Counted from the stretch's first letter, positions 46,292-55,177 are shown. The stretch: 64,000 bases of DNA from Lachnospiraceae bacterium KH1T2 (GCA_900114405.1 FOSY01000003.1:357777-421776), one strand, 5' to 3'. A program made the numbers and translations. The notes: generated by a model not told the origin, from the sequence alone.

Positions 46292-47956
46292 ATGGGTGAA
46301 TTATGTAAGATCACATGGAATGATAAGGTTTATGAGTATCCGAAGGGAACTTCATATGCAGATATCGCAAAAGATTTCCAAAAAAACTATGAGTATCCTA
46401 TAGTTTTGGTAGTCATAGATAATAAGCTTAAAGAACTTCATCATACATTAAAGAAGAACTGCAAGATCGACTTTGAGATGATTTCAGGACATTTTGGATA
46501 TAAAGCTTATAAAAGAAGCTGCTGTTTTCTTTTAGTAAAATCATTTTATGATGTAGTTGATCCGGAAAAGATCGAAAGGGTTAAGGTGGAGTTTTCTCTT
46601 GGCTCCGGGTATTACATTTCTGTAAAGGGTGATTTTAAGCTTACAGACGAACTTGTTGCAAAGGTCAAGGACAGGATGCTTGAGATCATCAAAGAGGATC
46701 GTCCTTTTGTGAAAAAGAGCTACAGTGTAGAAGAGATACGCGGTAAGATCCATAGCTATGGAATGCTTGAGAAGGAAGATCTCTTTAAGTACAGAATGGC
46801 ATCTAAGGTAAATATGTATCACCTTGGCGAATTCATGGATTATTACTATGGATACATGCTTCCGAGTACCGGATATATAAAAGCAATCGACCTTTTCCCT
46901 TATCGAGATGGAATGATAATGAATATGGCAGATAGGGAAAATCCTTATAAATTAGCTGAATTCAATGATGGTCCGCATTTATTTAATACGATGATGGATG
47001 CCACGAAGTGGAATGCTATGCTTGGCATAGAAACAGTAGGAGCATTAAATAAGACCATATGCGACGGTGGATTTAATGATCTCGTACTTATTCAGGAAGC
47101 ACTTCAGGAGCATAAGATAGCCGATATAGCACAGGATATAGCAAAGCAGGATAAGAAATTCGTAATGATCGCAGGCCCGTCATCATCAGGTAAGACGTCA
47201 TTTAGTCACAGGCTCTCTATTCAGCTTGTGACACAGGGGAAGAAGCCACATCCGATAAGCCTTGATAATTACTTTCTTAATCGTGCAGATACACCGTTGC
47301 TTCCAAATGGAAAGCCTGATTTTGAAAGCCTCAGAGCTCTTGATGTAGAGTTCTTTAATCAAAATATGACGGATCTTTTGAATGGCAGACCGGTAGATAT
47401 GCCGACGTTCAATTTTATCACAGGAGAGAGAGAGTTTAACGGAAATATAATGAAGCTCGGACCTGATGATGTGCTTGTTATAGAAGGCATACATGGCTTA
47501 AATGATAAACTTTCTTATACATTGCCAAAGGAAAGTAAGTATAAAATTTATATCAGTGCTCTGACAACATTGAATATCGATGAGCATAACAGGATAACAA
47601 CTACTGATGGAAGATTGATAAGACGTATGGTGCGTGATTTTAGAACAAGAGGGGCATCAGCAATAAAGACACTTGGCATGTGGAATGACGTAAGAAATGG
47701 TGAAGTTCAGAATATCTTCCCATATCAGGAGAGTGCAGATGCAATGTTTAACTCTGCTCTTGTATATGAACTTTCTGTCCTTAAACAGTTTGTGGAGCCG
47801 CTTCTTTTTGATATCACACCGGATAAACCGGAGTATCAGGAAGCACTCAGACTCCTTAAATTCCTTCAGTATTTCCTTGGGGTAGATACAGAATCAATAC
47901 CGAGAAATTCACTGATACGAGAATTTATTGGCGGTTCGGTGTTTAATGTAGGATGA
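46292..47956 (+). CDS. TGS-domain uridine kinase-like nucleoside kinase
   Basis: 554 aa. The N-terminal 70 residues are TGS/ubiquitin-like (ITWNDKVYEYPKGTSYADIAKDF); the next part resembles the second additional domain of threonyl-tRNA synthetase; the C-terminal 270 residues form a P-loop kinase with IAGPSSSGKTSFSHRLS, DNYFLNR and VIEGIHGLNDKL. This fused family is common in Clostridia and annotated as uridine or nucleoside kinase. The true substrate is not known from sequence. Monocistronic, with AAGGAGG upstream. Confidence 0.87.
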   Translation: MGELCKITWNDKVYEYPKGTSYADIAKDFQKNYEYPIVLVVIDNKLKELHHTLKKNCKIDFEMISGHFGYKAYKRSCCFLLVKSFYDVVDPEKIERVKVEFSLGSGYYISVKGDFKLTDELVAKVKDRMLEIIKEDRPFVKKSYSVEEIRGKIHSYGMLEKEDLFKYRMASKVNMYHLGEFMDYYYGYMLPSTGYIKAIDLFPYRDGMIMNMADRENPYKLAEFNDGPHLFNTMMDATKWNAMLGIETVGALNKTICDGGFNDLVLIQEALQEHKIADIAQDIAKQDKKFVMIAGPSSSGKTSFSHRLSIQLVTQGKKPHPISLDNYFLNRADTPLLPNGKPDFESLRALDVEFFNQNMTDLLNGRPVDMPTFNFITGEREFNGNIMKLGPDDVLVIEGIHGLNDKLSYTLPKESKYKIYISALTTLNIDEHNRITTTDGRLIRRMVRDFRTRGASAIKTLGMWNDVRNGEVQNIFPYQESADAMFNSALVYELSVLKQFVEPLLFDITPDKPEYQEALRLLKFLQYFLGVDTESIPRNSLIREFIGGSVFNVG

Positions 47957-47964
47957 GATTAGTG

Positions 47965-47992
47965 TTGACAAATCAGGTTATAAAAGTATAAA
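47965..47992 (+). promoter_or_regulatory. Sigma-A promoter of rnpB
   Basis: Consensus TTGACA (47965-47970), 16-base spacer, TATAAA (47987-47992). The expected start is about 48000, matching the 5' end of the RNase P RNA. Confidence 0.85.
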
Positions 47993-47999
47993 ATAGCAT

Positions 48000-48345
48000 A
48001 ACAGGCAGACCAGACGATGGCCGGTACAGCTTTATGGCTGTACGGGAGGAAAGTCCGGGCTTCGCAGGGCAGGATGCCGGCTAACGGCCGGCCGAGGTAA
48101 CTCGCGGGAAAGCGCAACAGAAAGTAAACAGCCGGGCAACCGGTAATGGTGAAACGGCGGTGTAAGAGACCACCGGTTCGATGGTAACACCGAACGCATT
48201 GCAAGCCCCATCCGAAGCAAGATCAAACAGAAAACTATAGATTTGCCCGATCTGTTTTCAGGTAGATCGCTTGAGGCTGCTGGTAACAGTAGTCCTGGAT
48301 AGATCATCGTCAAATACAGAACCCGGCTTATAGATCTGCCTGTAT
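48000..48345 (+). ncRNA. rnpB: RNase P RNA, bacterial class A
   Basis: About 345 nt. The 5' ACAGGCAGA pairs with the 3' TCTGCCTGT (helix P1). The universally conserved blocks are present in order: GAGGAAAGTCCGGGCT, ACAGAAAGTAA, GTAAGAGACCACCGG, GCAAGCCCC, and the 3' TACAGAACCCGGCTTA. It is the catalytic RNA that removes 5' leaders from tRNA precursors. A promoter precedes it and a terminator follows at 48364-48394. Confidence 0.97.
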
Positions 48346-48363
48346 TAAAATGCAGTCAATTAG

Positions 48364-48394
48364 GCGCGTGCTTTTTATAAGCGCGCGCTTTTTT
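48364..48394 (+). terminator. Terminator after rnpB
   Basis: GCGCGTGCTT / AAGCGCGCGC, a 10-bp stem with one G-U pair, then TTTTTT. Confidence 0.88.
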
Positions 48395-48422
48395 CATATC
48401 TTAATACCAAAGGAGGCTCATT

Positions 48423-49670
48423 TTGAACGCACAACTTATCGAAATCGGCAAAAAAGCAAAAAAAGCAGCTTATATCGTTGGAAAATTAAGTACCGATGAT
48501 AAGAACAGAGGTCTTAGAGCTGCCGCAGCGGCATTGGTCGATAAAACGCAGTTTATCCTGGATGAAAATGCTAAAGATGTTTTAGCAGCCAGAAATAAAG
48601 TGTCACAGGCAATGCTCGACAGGCTTTCGCTTGATGAAAAAAGAGTGGAAGCTATGGCTCTGGGATTGCGACAGGTTGCAGATCTTCAAGATCCTATCGA
48701 TTCACTGGTGGAGACGATAACACGCCCGAACGGACTTGTTATTGAGAAGCGAAAGGTTCCGCTTGGAGTAATTGCAATCATCTATGAGTCAAGACCAAAT
48801 GTGACGGCGGACTCGTTTGCACTATGTTTCAAATCCGGCAATGCTGTGATACTTAGAGGCGGTTCAGATGCACTGCGTTCAAATGCTGCGATAGCTAAAG
48901 TTATAAGGAATGCGTTGAATGAGGCTGGGCTTCCGGAGGATGCTGTGCAGGTTGTGGAGGATACAAGCCATGAAACAGCAAATGAGCTTATGAGATTAAA
49001 TGGATATGTAGACTTGCTCATACCGCGCGGCGGCGCCGGACTTATTAAGGCAGTTGTAAAGAATAGTACGGTTCCAACTATTGAAACAGGTGTAGGAAAT
49101 TGTCATATTTTTGTAGATGAAACGGCAGATATCGATATGGCGGTTAAGATCATAGACAATGCCAAAACGCAGAGGATGGGCGTGTGCAATGCAGCCGAAT
49201 CGCTTGTGATACATTCAGGAATCATAGAAAAAGCACTTCCTGAGATATTTAAGGATCTGCATGAAAAAGGCGTGACTGTACGTGGAGACGAAAGGGCGAA
49301 AAGTATTGTAGATGAGTGTGAAGCTGCTACGGAAGAGGATTTTGCAGCAGAGTATCTGGGACCGTTTATTTCAGTAAAGACGATCGATTCATTAGATGAG
49401 GCTATTGAGCATATAAATAGATTTACGACACATCATTCAGAAGCAATAATTACAAATAGTGAAGAAAATTCAAAGCGATTCTTAAGAGAGATAGATGCAG
49501 CAGCTGTTTATGTAAATGCATCTACAAGATTTACGGATGGATTTGAATTTGGATTTGGTGCAGAAATAGGTATAAGCACGCAGAAATTTCATGCCAGAGG
49601 ACCGATGGGACTTGATGCATTGACGTCATATAAGTACGAAATAAAGGGAAATGGACAGATTCGAGGATGA
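48423..49670 (+). CDS. proA: Gamma-glutamyl phosphate reductase
   Basis: 415 aa, normal length. Aldehyde dehydrogenase fold with the catalytic cysteine in [14 protein letters not shown] and the signatures [16 protein letters not shown] and [25 protein letters not shown]. It reduces gamma-glutamyl phosphate to glutamate semialdehyde in proline synthesis. TTG start six bases after AGGAGG. proB and proC are not in the window. It follows the rnpB terminator, and no promoter stands out. Confidence 0.96.
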   Translation: MNAQLIEIGKKAKKAAYIVGKLSTDDKNRGLRAAAAALVDKTQFILDENAKDVLAARNKVSQAMLDRLSLDEKRVEAMALGLRQVADLQDPIDSLVETITRPNGLVIEKRKVPLGVIAIIYESRPNVTADSFALCFKSGNAVILRGGSDALRSNAAIAKVIRNALNEAGLPEDAVQVVEDTSHETANELMRLNGYVDLLIPRGGAGLIKAVVKNSTVPTIETGVGNCHIFVDETADIDMAVKIIDNAKTQRMGVCNAAESLVIHSGIIEKALPEIFKDLHEKGVTVRGDERAKSIVDECEAATEEDFAAEYLGPFISVKTIDSLDEAIEHINRFTTHHSEAIITNSEENSKRFLREIDAAAVYVNASTRFTDGFEFGFGAEIGISTQKFHARGPMGLDALTSYKYEIKGNGQIRG

Positions 49671-49680
49671 AAAGTTTAGC

Positions 49681-49709
49681 TTGTCTTTTTCGCTTTAAAG
49701 TAATAGAAT
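49681..49709 (+). promoter_or_regulatory. Sigma-A promoter of ilvE
   Basis: TTGTCT (49681-49686), 17-base spacer, TAGAAT (49704-49709). The leader to the ATG is about 53 bases: too short for a T-box, and no such element is visible. Confidence 0.6.
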
Positions 49710-49769
49710 GAACTCAGTGCATAAAAGCACAAAAAATGAAAAAATCATCAAGAACTGGAGGAAATCATT

Positions 49770-50795
49770 ATGGCAAAGAAAGACATTGATTGGGCTAATC
49801 TTGGATTTGGTTACATAAGTACGGATTATCGTTTTGTCGCAAATTACAAAGACGGAAAGTGGGATGATGGTGTCATTACCACAGATGATAAGGTCGTCCT
49901 TAATGAGTGTGCCGGAGTACTCCAGTATTCTCAGTCTTGTTTTGAAGGCTTAAAGGCTTATACAACAGAGGATGGAAAGGTAGTTTGCTTCCGACCTGAC
50001 CTTAATGCAAAGAGAATGCATGATTCAGCTGTAAGGCTTGAAATGCCGCCTCTTCCTGAAGGAATGTTTGAGAGAGCAGTTGATGAAGTTGTAAAGGCAA
50101 ATATTGATTGGGTTCCGCCATATGGCAGTGGTGCGACACTCTATATCAGACCTTACATGTTTGGCTCAAATGCTGTTATCGGAGTAAAGCCGGCAGATGA
50201 GTATCAGTTCAGAATCCTTGTGACACCTGTTGGACCTTACTTCAAGGGTGGTGCAAAGCCTGTCAGACTTAAGGTGAGTGATTTCGACAGAGCAGCACCG
50301 CATGGAACAGGCCATATCAAGGCAGGACTTAATTATGCGATGTCACTTCATGCAATTGTCACAGCGCATAAGGAAGGCTATGATGAAAACCTCTATCTTG
50401 ACCCTGCTACAAGGACATATATAGAAGAGACAGGCGGAGCAAACCTGATCTTTGTTGATAAAAATGGAGATCTCGTAATTCCGAAGTCAGACTCTATCTT
50501 ACCTTCAATAACACGTCGTTCACTTACGACAGTCGGTGAAAAGTACCTTGGATGTAAGGTTACAGAGAGACCGGTCAAGTTTGAAGAGATTAAAGATTTT
50601 CAGGAGTGCGGACTTTGCGGTACAGCGGCAGTTATCAGCCCTGTTGGTTCGATCAATGACCATGGTAAGGAGTTCGTTTTCCCTGCTGGCATGGAAAAGA
50701 TGGGCCCTGTTACTCAGAAACTTTATGATACTCTTACAGGCATCCAGAATGGTCATATCGAAGGACCTGAAGGCTGGGTACATGTAATTGCGTGA
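49770..50795 (+). CDS. ilvE: Branched-chain amino acid aminotransferase
   Basis: 341 aa, the class IV PLP enzyme of the longer (BCAT2-like) type. The PLP lysine lies in GTGHIKAGLNYAMS; other family segments are LQYSQSCFEGLKAY, YIRPYMFGS and CGTAAVISPVGSI. It interconverts Leu, Ile and Val with their 2-oxo acids. It is monocistronic between its own promoter and a strong terminator. Branched-chain amino acids are the CodY effectors, but I see no CodY box here. Confidence 0.96.
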   Translation: MAKKDIDWANLGFGYISTDYRFVANYKDGKWDDGVITTDDKVVLNECAGVLQYSQSCFEGLKAYTTEDGKVVCFRPDLNAKRMHDSAVRLEMPPLPEGMFERAVDEVVKANIDWVPPYGSGATLYIRPYMFGSNAVIGVKPADEYQFRILVTPVGPYFKGGAKPVRLKVSDFDRAAPHGTGHIKAGLNYAMSLHAIVTAHKEGYDENLYLDPATRTYIEETGGANLIFVDKNGDLVIPKSDSILPSITRRSLTTVGEKYLGCKVTERPVKFEEIKDFQECGLCGTAAVISPVGSINDHGKEFVFPAGMEKMGPVTQKLYDTLTGIQNGHIEGPEGWVHVIA

Positions 50796-50820
50796 GCGAT
50801 AAAAAAATAAGTTGATATGA

Positions 50821-50868
50821 AATACCTCCTAAGCATATATGATAGTTAATGCTTGGGAGGTATTTTTG
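50821..50868 (+). terminator. Terminator after ilvE
   Basis: A 16-bp stem with one G-U pair (AATACCTCC-T-AAGCAT / ATGCTT-G-GGAGGTATT) followed by TTTTTG. Confidence 0.92.
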
Positions 50869-50917
50869 TTTACTATAACAGAGATTTAATATATTTTTTA
50901 TGCAAAACAAATAAATA

Positions 50918-50944
50918 TAAATAAAAATATATAATTGTCGATAT
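50918..50944 (+). promoter_or_regulatory. Sigma-D-type promoter of the flagellin gene
   Basis: TAAA (50918-50921), 15 bases, GTCGATAT (50937-50944): 11 of 12 positions match TAAA-N15-GCCGATAW with exact spacing. The start of the flagellin gene is 47 bases further on. Confidence 0.85.
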
Positions 50945-50990
50945 AGATATGTAGTCAGATAAAAATATCTGAAGTGTGGGAGGTGCAAGG

Positions 50991-52451
50991 ATGGGGAGAA
51001 ATACAAATATTGTTGCACATAATCTTTCGGGGATGTTTTCAAATCGGCAGTTAGGAATAGTGGAAAAGCAAAGGAGTAAATCTACTGAAAAACTATCTTC
51101 AGGATATAAAATAAATCGTGCGGCTGATGACGCAGCGGGGCTATCAATTTCTGAAAAAATGAGACGTCAGATACGGGGACTTTCTAAGGCTACGGAAAAT
51201 TGTGAGGAAGGAGCATCATTGTGTCAGGTTGCAGATGGCGGCCTGGTGGAAATACATGACATGCTTCACAGGCTTAATGAGCTTGCCGTGAAGTCGGCCA
51301 ATGCAACACTGACAGATTCAGATAGATTATATTGTCAGGAAGAAGCGTTAAGATTAAAGGATGAAATTGACAGAGTAGCAAAGAGAACTTCATTTAATGA
51401 GCAGATTTATCCACTGTGTGGTGAAACTGCTGCTCAGGCATCAAGCGGAAATTCGGGAATAGATAAATATAAATATACATTTGAAAGTATAAAAAAGTAT
51501 AATGCGTCTTTTAGAACGTTTCAGATAAATAAGTTTTATATAGATGGTGATCCTAAGGAATATCATAATTACAGTAATGTGAAAATAGATGACAGCTTTA
51601 TATGGAAAACGGTGGATTCTGGTTCTGAAGTGCGTGAAATATTTTATTTTGTAGATAAAGATAGTGATGGTAAATATGAATACGCATCTGCATATGATTT
51701 AAATAATATGTCGGGAGCAGTATCTTTTCTTAGCAATTATGCATGTGACAAAGGCGGAAATGGTCCGGATGGCCCTTATGCTATATATAATCATGATGTA
51801 TATTTAACAGATGGTGCAACTATTAAATTTGCTAAAATATCGGATCTGAAAACAGATGCTGATGGATATGCGTATTTATCTGCTGGTGGAAATAAATATT
51901 ATTTTTATCCGGATATTGGAGTATATGATTGCCCAAAGTTAATATCGCCGGCTAACGCAACAGACACAGAGCTATCGAATTTAGACAGGAACAAATGTGT
52001 AAAATCAGATGTTTTGCAGTCTATGATTAAAGAAAACTCTTCTGCGGAAAAAAAGGATGATGGGCTTAGGATACAGGCCGGTTCTGAAGAAAATCAGGAT
52101 ATTTATATTCATTTAGTCGATGCTCGTTCGTCAGCATTGGGCATAAGTGCGCTGAATCTGTCAACTGAGGAAGATTCAATAGTTGCAATAGGTCTTGTGA
52201 AAAAAGCATTATCTATTGTAAGTTCATATAGGAGTCAGTTCGGATCAAAACAAAATCAGCTGGAATCTGCTATAAAAAAGCTGGAAAACACTGTTGAGAA
52301 TACGACAGATGCTGAGTCATTGATGCGTGATACGGATATTTCTACTGAAATGGTCAGGCATTCAAACTTAAATATTTTGTCAAAATCCGGAGAGTCTATG
52401 CTTTCGCAGGCAAATAGTTCTCAGGAAACAATATTGAAATTACTGAAATAG
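50991..52451 (+). CDS. Flagellin family protein with atypical, cysteine-containing sequence
   Basis: 486 aa. Flagellin ends are clear: N-terminal STEKLSSGYKINRAADDAAGLSISEKMRRQIRGL and C-terminal DTDISTEMVRHSNLNILSKSGESMLSQANSSQETILKLL. The central region (about 145-380) is unlike common flagellins: rich in Tyr, Asp, Lys and Asn. Seven cysteines are present (71, 78, 115, 143 and three more in the centre), although filament proteins usually have none. GGGAGG stands 7 bases before the ATG at 50991. It is monocistronic, with a sigma-D-type promoter. It may be a minor or specialised filament subunit. Confidence 0.88.
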   Translation: MGRNTNIVAHNLSGMFSNRQLGIVEKQRSKSTEKLSSGYKINRAADDAAGLSISEKMRRQIRGLSKATENCEEGASLCQVADGGLVEIHDMLHRLNELAVKSANATLTDSDRLYCQEEALRLKDEIDRVAKRTSFNEQIYPLCGETAAQASSGNSGIDKYKYTFESIKKYNASFRTFQINKFYIDGDPKEYHNYSNVKIDDSFIWKTVDSGSEVREIFYFVDKDSDGKYEYASAYDLNNMSGAVSFLSNYACDKGGNGPDGPYAIYNHDVYLTDGATIKFAKISDLKTDADGYAYLSAGGNKYYFYPDIGVYDCPKLISPANATDTELSNLDRNKCVKSDVLQSMIKENSSAEKKDDGLRIQAGSEENQDIYIHLVDARSSALGISALNLSTEEDSIVAIGLVKKALSIVSSYRSQFGSKQNQLESAIKKLENTVENTTDAESLMRDTDISTEMVRHSNLNILSKSGESMLSQANSSQETILKLLK

Positions 52452-52457
52452 ATTAAA

Positions 52458-52500
52458 GGAGCTCGTGACACTAAAATATTACCTTAGTGTGACAAGCTCC
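52458..52500. terminator. Shared hairpin between convergent flagellin and pectate lyase genes
   Basis: 17-base arms pairing at 15 positions (GGAGCTCGTGACACTAA / TTAGTGTGACAAGCTCC) with a 9-base loop. Tails are only mildly T-rich on either strand, so bidirectional termination is likely but not strong by inspection. Confidence 0.6.
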
Positions 52501-52567
52501 ATCTTTATGGATTCATATTGAGGGAATGCTCAGTTCTTGTGAGGGGGTTATGTTTTGTTTGTGTGTA

Positions 52568-54112
52568 TCAGAATCCTACACATTTGCCGCTAAGTGTAGC
52601 GCCATCGATACGATTCTTTCCATTTTTTGATGTACAGCTTACAATCTTAGCCTTACCGAAAGTTACTTTGTAACCGAGTGCTGAAGGTGTACCGGTAAGA
52701 GGCCAGTTGTAGTTATAGGTCTTATTGCTGTCAGATATGCAGTTTGTCATTGTTACGACACCGCTCTGGTTGTTACGGTCGAAACCTGCAGCATAGTTAC
52801 CCTTTGCAGAGCATCCTGTAAGAGTGTGGTTGAGTGGGTCAAGATGAGCTTTCTGACCAGGGGTTTTATTATCTACACCACCCATCTTGAATCCGTTTCC
52901 GTCACCATAGATACCGTTGCAGAGACCATTGTAGTTAGCCTGACAGTTAACAAGTGTTACTGCGCCATGTGCAGCATAGAGATCCCATCCATCGTCAGAA
53001 TTATAATCTGCGATGCAGCTCTCGTAATAATTGCCTGCTCCTGAATGAAGCTTATTCGCGAAACCGTCTGCATTTTCACCCTTTGCATCAGCATTGTGGT
53101 GTGAATGGCAGTTGTAGAACTTGTTGTAAGAACCGCCGTTGCATACCTGGAAACCTGCATCTTCATTGTAGCAGCTTTCTACATACTTGAAGGTATTATT
53201 AGAGCCTGTGATGTAGAGTCCGTTATCAGCAGCATTTTTTACTGTGATATTTGAGATTGTTGAACCATTTCCTGCAAGTGTGATTCCACGTCCATTGCTG
53301 CCTGAAGTGCTTGAGAAATCAATCACGGCATTATTTTTACCTGAAATATTTACACCTGAAGGAAGGTTTATGCTGCCACTCTTTACAGTTCCTGAAATAA
53401 CAATTGTTGTGCCGCTCTTTGCCTGCTTTACAGCATTTTCAAGAGTTGCATTTGCCGGTACATTGATTGTCGTTCCGGAAGTACTTGAACTGCCCGAATT
53501 TCCGCTGTTTGAACCGCTGTTGTTATTTTTAGAACCGTTGTTGTCTGAACTGTTGGAACCGTTAACAGCTTCAAACTTGAACTGCTGGCAGGCAAGGCCG
53601 TTATATTCCCATGTATCGATGTTTCCGCCGGCTTTTTTACTCCAATTGTAGACATCGATTGCCTGCTTGTTTTTACTGCATTTTGTTTTGAGGCATACAG
53701 CACCGTTTGAGCTCTTTACAACCTTGAATTTCTGCGGATCGAGGTTGTTTGCTTTCCAGATGCGGATATTTGTACCATTGGCTGTACCACCATCTGCTGT
53801 ATCGAGCATACGTCCGCTCTTCATACCGCTTTTAAGAGTGATATAGTTGCTTCCTACATTTGAAACATACCATTTCTGACAATCAGCACCATTACCTGTC
53901 CACTGCTGTACATTAGCACCGTCTTTATCATTTCCGTCTTTAACTTCGAGATAAAGCTGGCTGTTTATATTTTTGATGTAGTACCATCCGTTCGGGATGA
54001 TATATGAAGCAGCTTCTGCCTTTACTTGGGGAAAAACGGCAAAAGCTGTTGTGAATGTTACAGCGATAGCAGCTGTAAACATTGTAAGCTTTCTAAAAAT
54101 TTTATTTTTCAT
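52568..54112 (-). CDS. Secreted pectate lyase, PL9-type, with ricin-type carbohydrate-binding domain
   Basis: 514 aa. Signal peptide MKNKIFRKLTMFTAAIAV...KAEA; a ricin B/CBM13-like beta-trefoil (about residues 38-180) with QLYLEVKDG, NGADCQKWYV and LACQQFKF; a Ser/Asn/Gly linker; then a right-handed beta helix. The PL9 hallmark NADGFANKL followed by GNYYESCIADYNSDDGWDLY holds the calcium and catalytic region. It would cut polygalacturonate by beta-elimination outside the cell. The start at 54112 is chosen for the signal peptide and GGAG nine bases upstream; the frame is open to 54145. No sortase or S-layer anchor is visible, so it is probably released. Confidence 0.92.
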   Translation of the reverse strand: MKNKIFRKLTMFTAAIAVTFTTAFAVFPQVKAEAASYIIPNGWYYIKNINSQLYLEVKDGNDKDGANVQQWTGNGADCQKWYVSNVGSNYITLKSGMKSGRMLDTADGGTANGTNIRIWKANNLDPQKFKVVKSSNGAVCLKTKCSKNKQAIDVYNWSKKAGGNIDTWEYNGLACQQFKFEAVNGSNSSDNNGSKNNNSGSNSGNSGSSSTSGTTINVPANATLENAVKQAKSGTTIVISGTVKSGSINLPSGVNISGKNNAVIDFSSTSGSNGRGITLAGNGSTISNITVKNAADNGLYITGSNNTFKYVESCYNEDAGFQVCNGGSYNKFYNCHSHHNADAKGENADGFANKLHSGAGNYYESCIADYNSDDGWDLYAAHGAVTLVNCQANYNGLCNGIYGDGNGFKMGGVDNKTPGQKAHLDPLNHTLTGCSAKGNYAAGFDRNNQSGVVTMTNCISDSNKTYNYNWPLTGTPSALGYKVTFGKAKIVSCTSKNGKNRIDGATLSGKCVGF

Positions 54113-54272
54113 ACTTCTTGTCTCCGATTGATTAAAATTAATCAACTGAGTAGAACCCTCTTAAAACATATCAATAGGTAAATGATGTGCTTTACGAAAT
54201 ATGAATCATTATATATAATATCATAAATTGTACTAATTTTTAAACAATTTAGAATAAATAAAATCAAATATA

Positions 54273-54299
54273 TAAGTAATTTGTGTAATTTGACGATAT
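54273..54299 (+). promoter_or_regulatory. Sigma-D-type promoter before an unknown membrane protein
   Basis: TAAG (54273-54276), 15 bases, GACGATAT (54292-54299): 10 of 12 to the consensus with exact spacing. It predicts transcription from about 54306. Confidence 0.7.
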
Positions 54300-54327
54300 A
54301 ATGGTTATAAATAATGTTGGGGTCAAT

Positions 54328-54795
54328 ATGATGGAGGTCAATGTGGAAATAAATTCAATACTTCTTTTGGTGATAATTTTTATCGCAATTTTTTGCTTTG
54401 TATGTTTTGTGATTAAAATGGGAAAGAACAATGAGATTAACAGATGGCTTGAAAGTAACCGCAAGTATGCAACAATAAAATACAAAAATAATAGTACTAA
54501 GGAAGGGATCATCTATCCGGAGATCACTACTGTAGATAATAAAAAGGCAGAGGATTCACCAGAGGTTTCTCCGGTTGCCGGAGGAATGCTTGATAGAAAG
54601 TTTTATATCACTGCAGGAGAACACAATGTGAGGATAGGAGCTTTTTTAGGAAGCGTATCGAGACGTGAGATTCATGATACGGAATCTATGATAGATTTTC
54701 AGGAGGGAAATGTATATATCATCTCTTATGATGATCTGAATCAGAAATTTATCGTTGGTCATGAAGTGAATATGAACGGAATAAAGGTAAAATGA
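54328..54795 (+). CDS. Unknown membrane-anchored protein, predicted sigma-D regulon member
   Basis: About 155 aa, not recognised. One N-terminal helix (INSILLLVIIFIAIFCFVCFVI), then a basic stretch and a soluble domain ending NVYIISYDDLNQKFIVGHEVNMNGIKVK. Signal-anchor topology with the C-terminal domain inside or outside is not decided. An ATG at 54301 lies before the predicted transcript start, so ATG 54328 or 54331 (after GGGG), or GTG 54343 (five bases after GGAGG), is the true start. It resembles FliL in shape only. It has its own promoter and terminator. Confidence 0.75.
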   Translation: MMEVNVEINSILLLVIIFIAIFCFVCFVIKMGKNNEINRWLESNRKYATIKYKNNSTKEGIIYPEITTVDNKKAEDSPEVSPVAGGMLDRKFYITAGEHNVRIGAFLGSVSRREIHDTESMIDFQEGNVYIISYDDLNQKFIVGHEVNMNGIKVK

Positions 54796-54800
54796 TGGAA

Positions 54801-54836
54801 AGATGCTGTACATTCAAATGTATGGCATCTTTTTTT
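54801..54836 (+). terminator. Terminator after the unknown membrane protein
   Basis: GATGC-TG-TACAT / ATGTA-TG-GCATC stem with a 4-base loop and seven Ts. Confidence 0.88.
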
Positions 54837-54865
54837 ACTTATACTATAAGTTAAAAAATGCACTA

Positions 54866-54945
54866 CGTGCGTTGGATGCGACACGCGCGGATAGGAAGAG
54901 CCTAAGATTCCCATTCCTACGCGGTGAATCCGACAAAATCGCACG
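54866..54945. repeat. Long imperfect palindromic element of unknown origin
   Basis: 80 bases that fold on themselves through five aligned pairing blocks: CGTGCG/CGCACG, GGAT/ATCC, CAC/GTG, CGCG/CGCG and TAGGAA/TTCCTA, with small bulges and a 16-base loop (23 pairs). It is GC-rich in a very AT-rich gap. No gene is credible here. It could be a structured RNA or a dispersed palindromic repeat. Confidence 0.5.
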
Positions 54946-54963
54946 CTATGTACCATTCGTATA

Positions 54964-54979
54964 TGTAAAACGATTAACA
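54964..54979 (+). promoter_or_regulatory. LacI-type operator-like site O4
   Basis: TGTAAAACGATTAACA; half-sites match at 6 of 8 positions around a central CG. It lies 53 bp before O3. Confidence 0.45.
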
Positions 54980-55016
54980 GTTTTGCAGTATAAATACATC
55001 TTAATTGATACTTGTA

Positions 55017-55032
55017 TGTTAAACGCATGACA
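55017..55032 (+). promoter_or_regulatory. LacI-type operator-like site O3
   Basis: TGTTAAACGCATGACA; 13 of 16 identical to O1 at 55162. It lies 145 bp before O1. Confidence 0.5.
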
Positions 55033-55161
55033 TGTCATCAAAAAAATTTTAAACAAAATTTAGAGCTTTTAACAATGGTTTTACTTGATTGTGATTAGTA
55101 AATGTTGTGCATTATCAACAAAAAACGGCAAAAAAAGGCTTGATTTGTTAAAAATGCTGTA

Positions 55162-55177
55162 TGTTAACCGTTTGACA
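55162..55177 (+). promoter_or_regulatory. LacI-type operator O1, overlapping the -35 element
   Basis: TGTTAACCGTTTGACA, a pseudo-palindrome around CG with half-sites matching at 6 of 8. It covers the whole -35 hexamer, so binding would block polymerase. Confidence 0.7.

Noticed and set aside
49671..49769. T-box or CodY site before ilvE
   Set aside because: The leader is only about 53 bases with no T-box core, and no AATTTTCWGAAAATT-like 15-mer is seen.
54168..54194. Sigma-D-like promoter on the minus strand before the pectate lyase (TAAA-N15-ATTGATAT)
   Set aside because: The -10 lacks the CG of the CGAT core that the accepted sites in this window share; kept only as a remark.
54803..55030. 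A 75-aa open frame after the unknown membrane protein
   Set aside because: It begins inside a terminator and its sequence comes from the palindromic element; no ribosome site or family resemblance.
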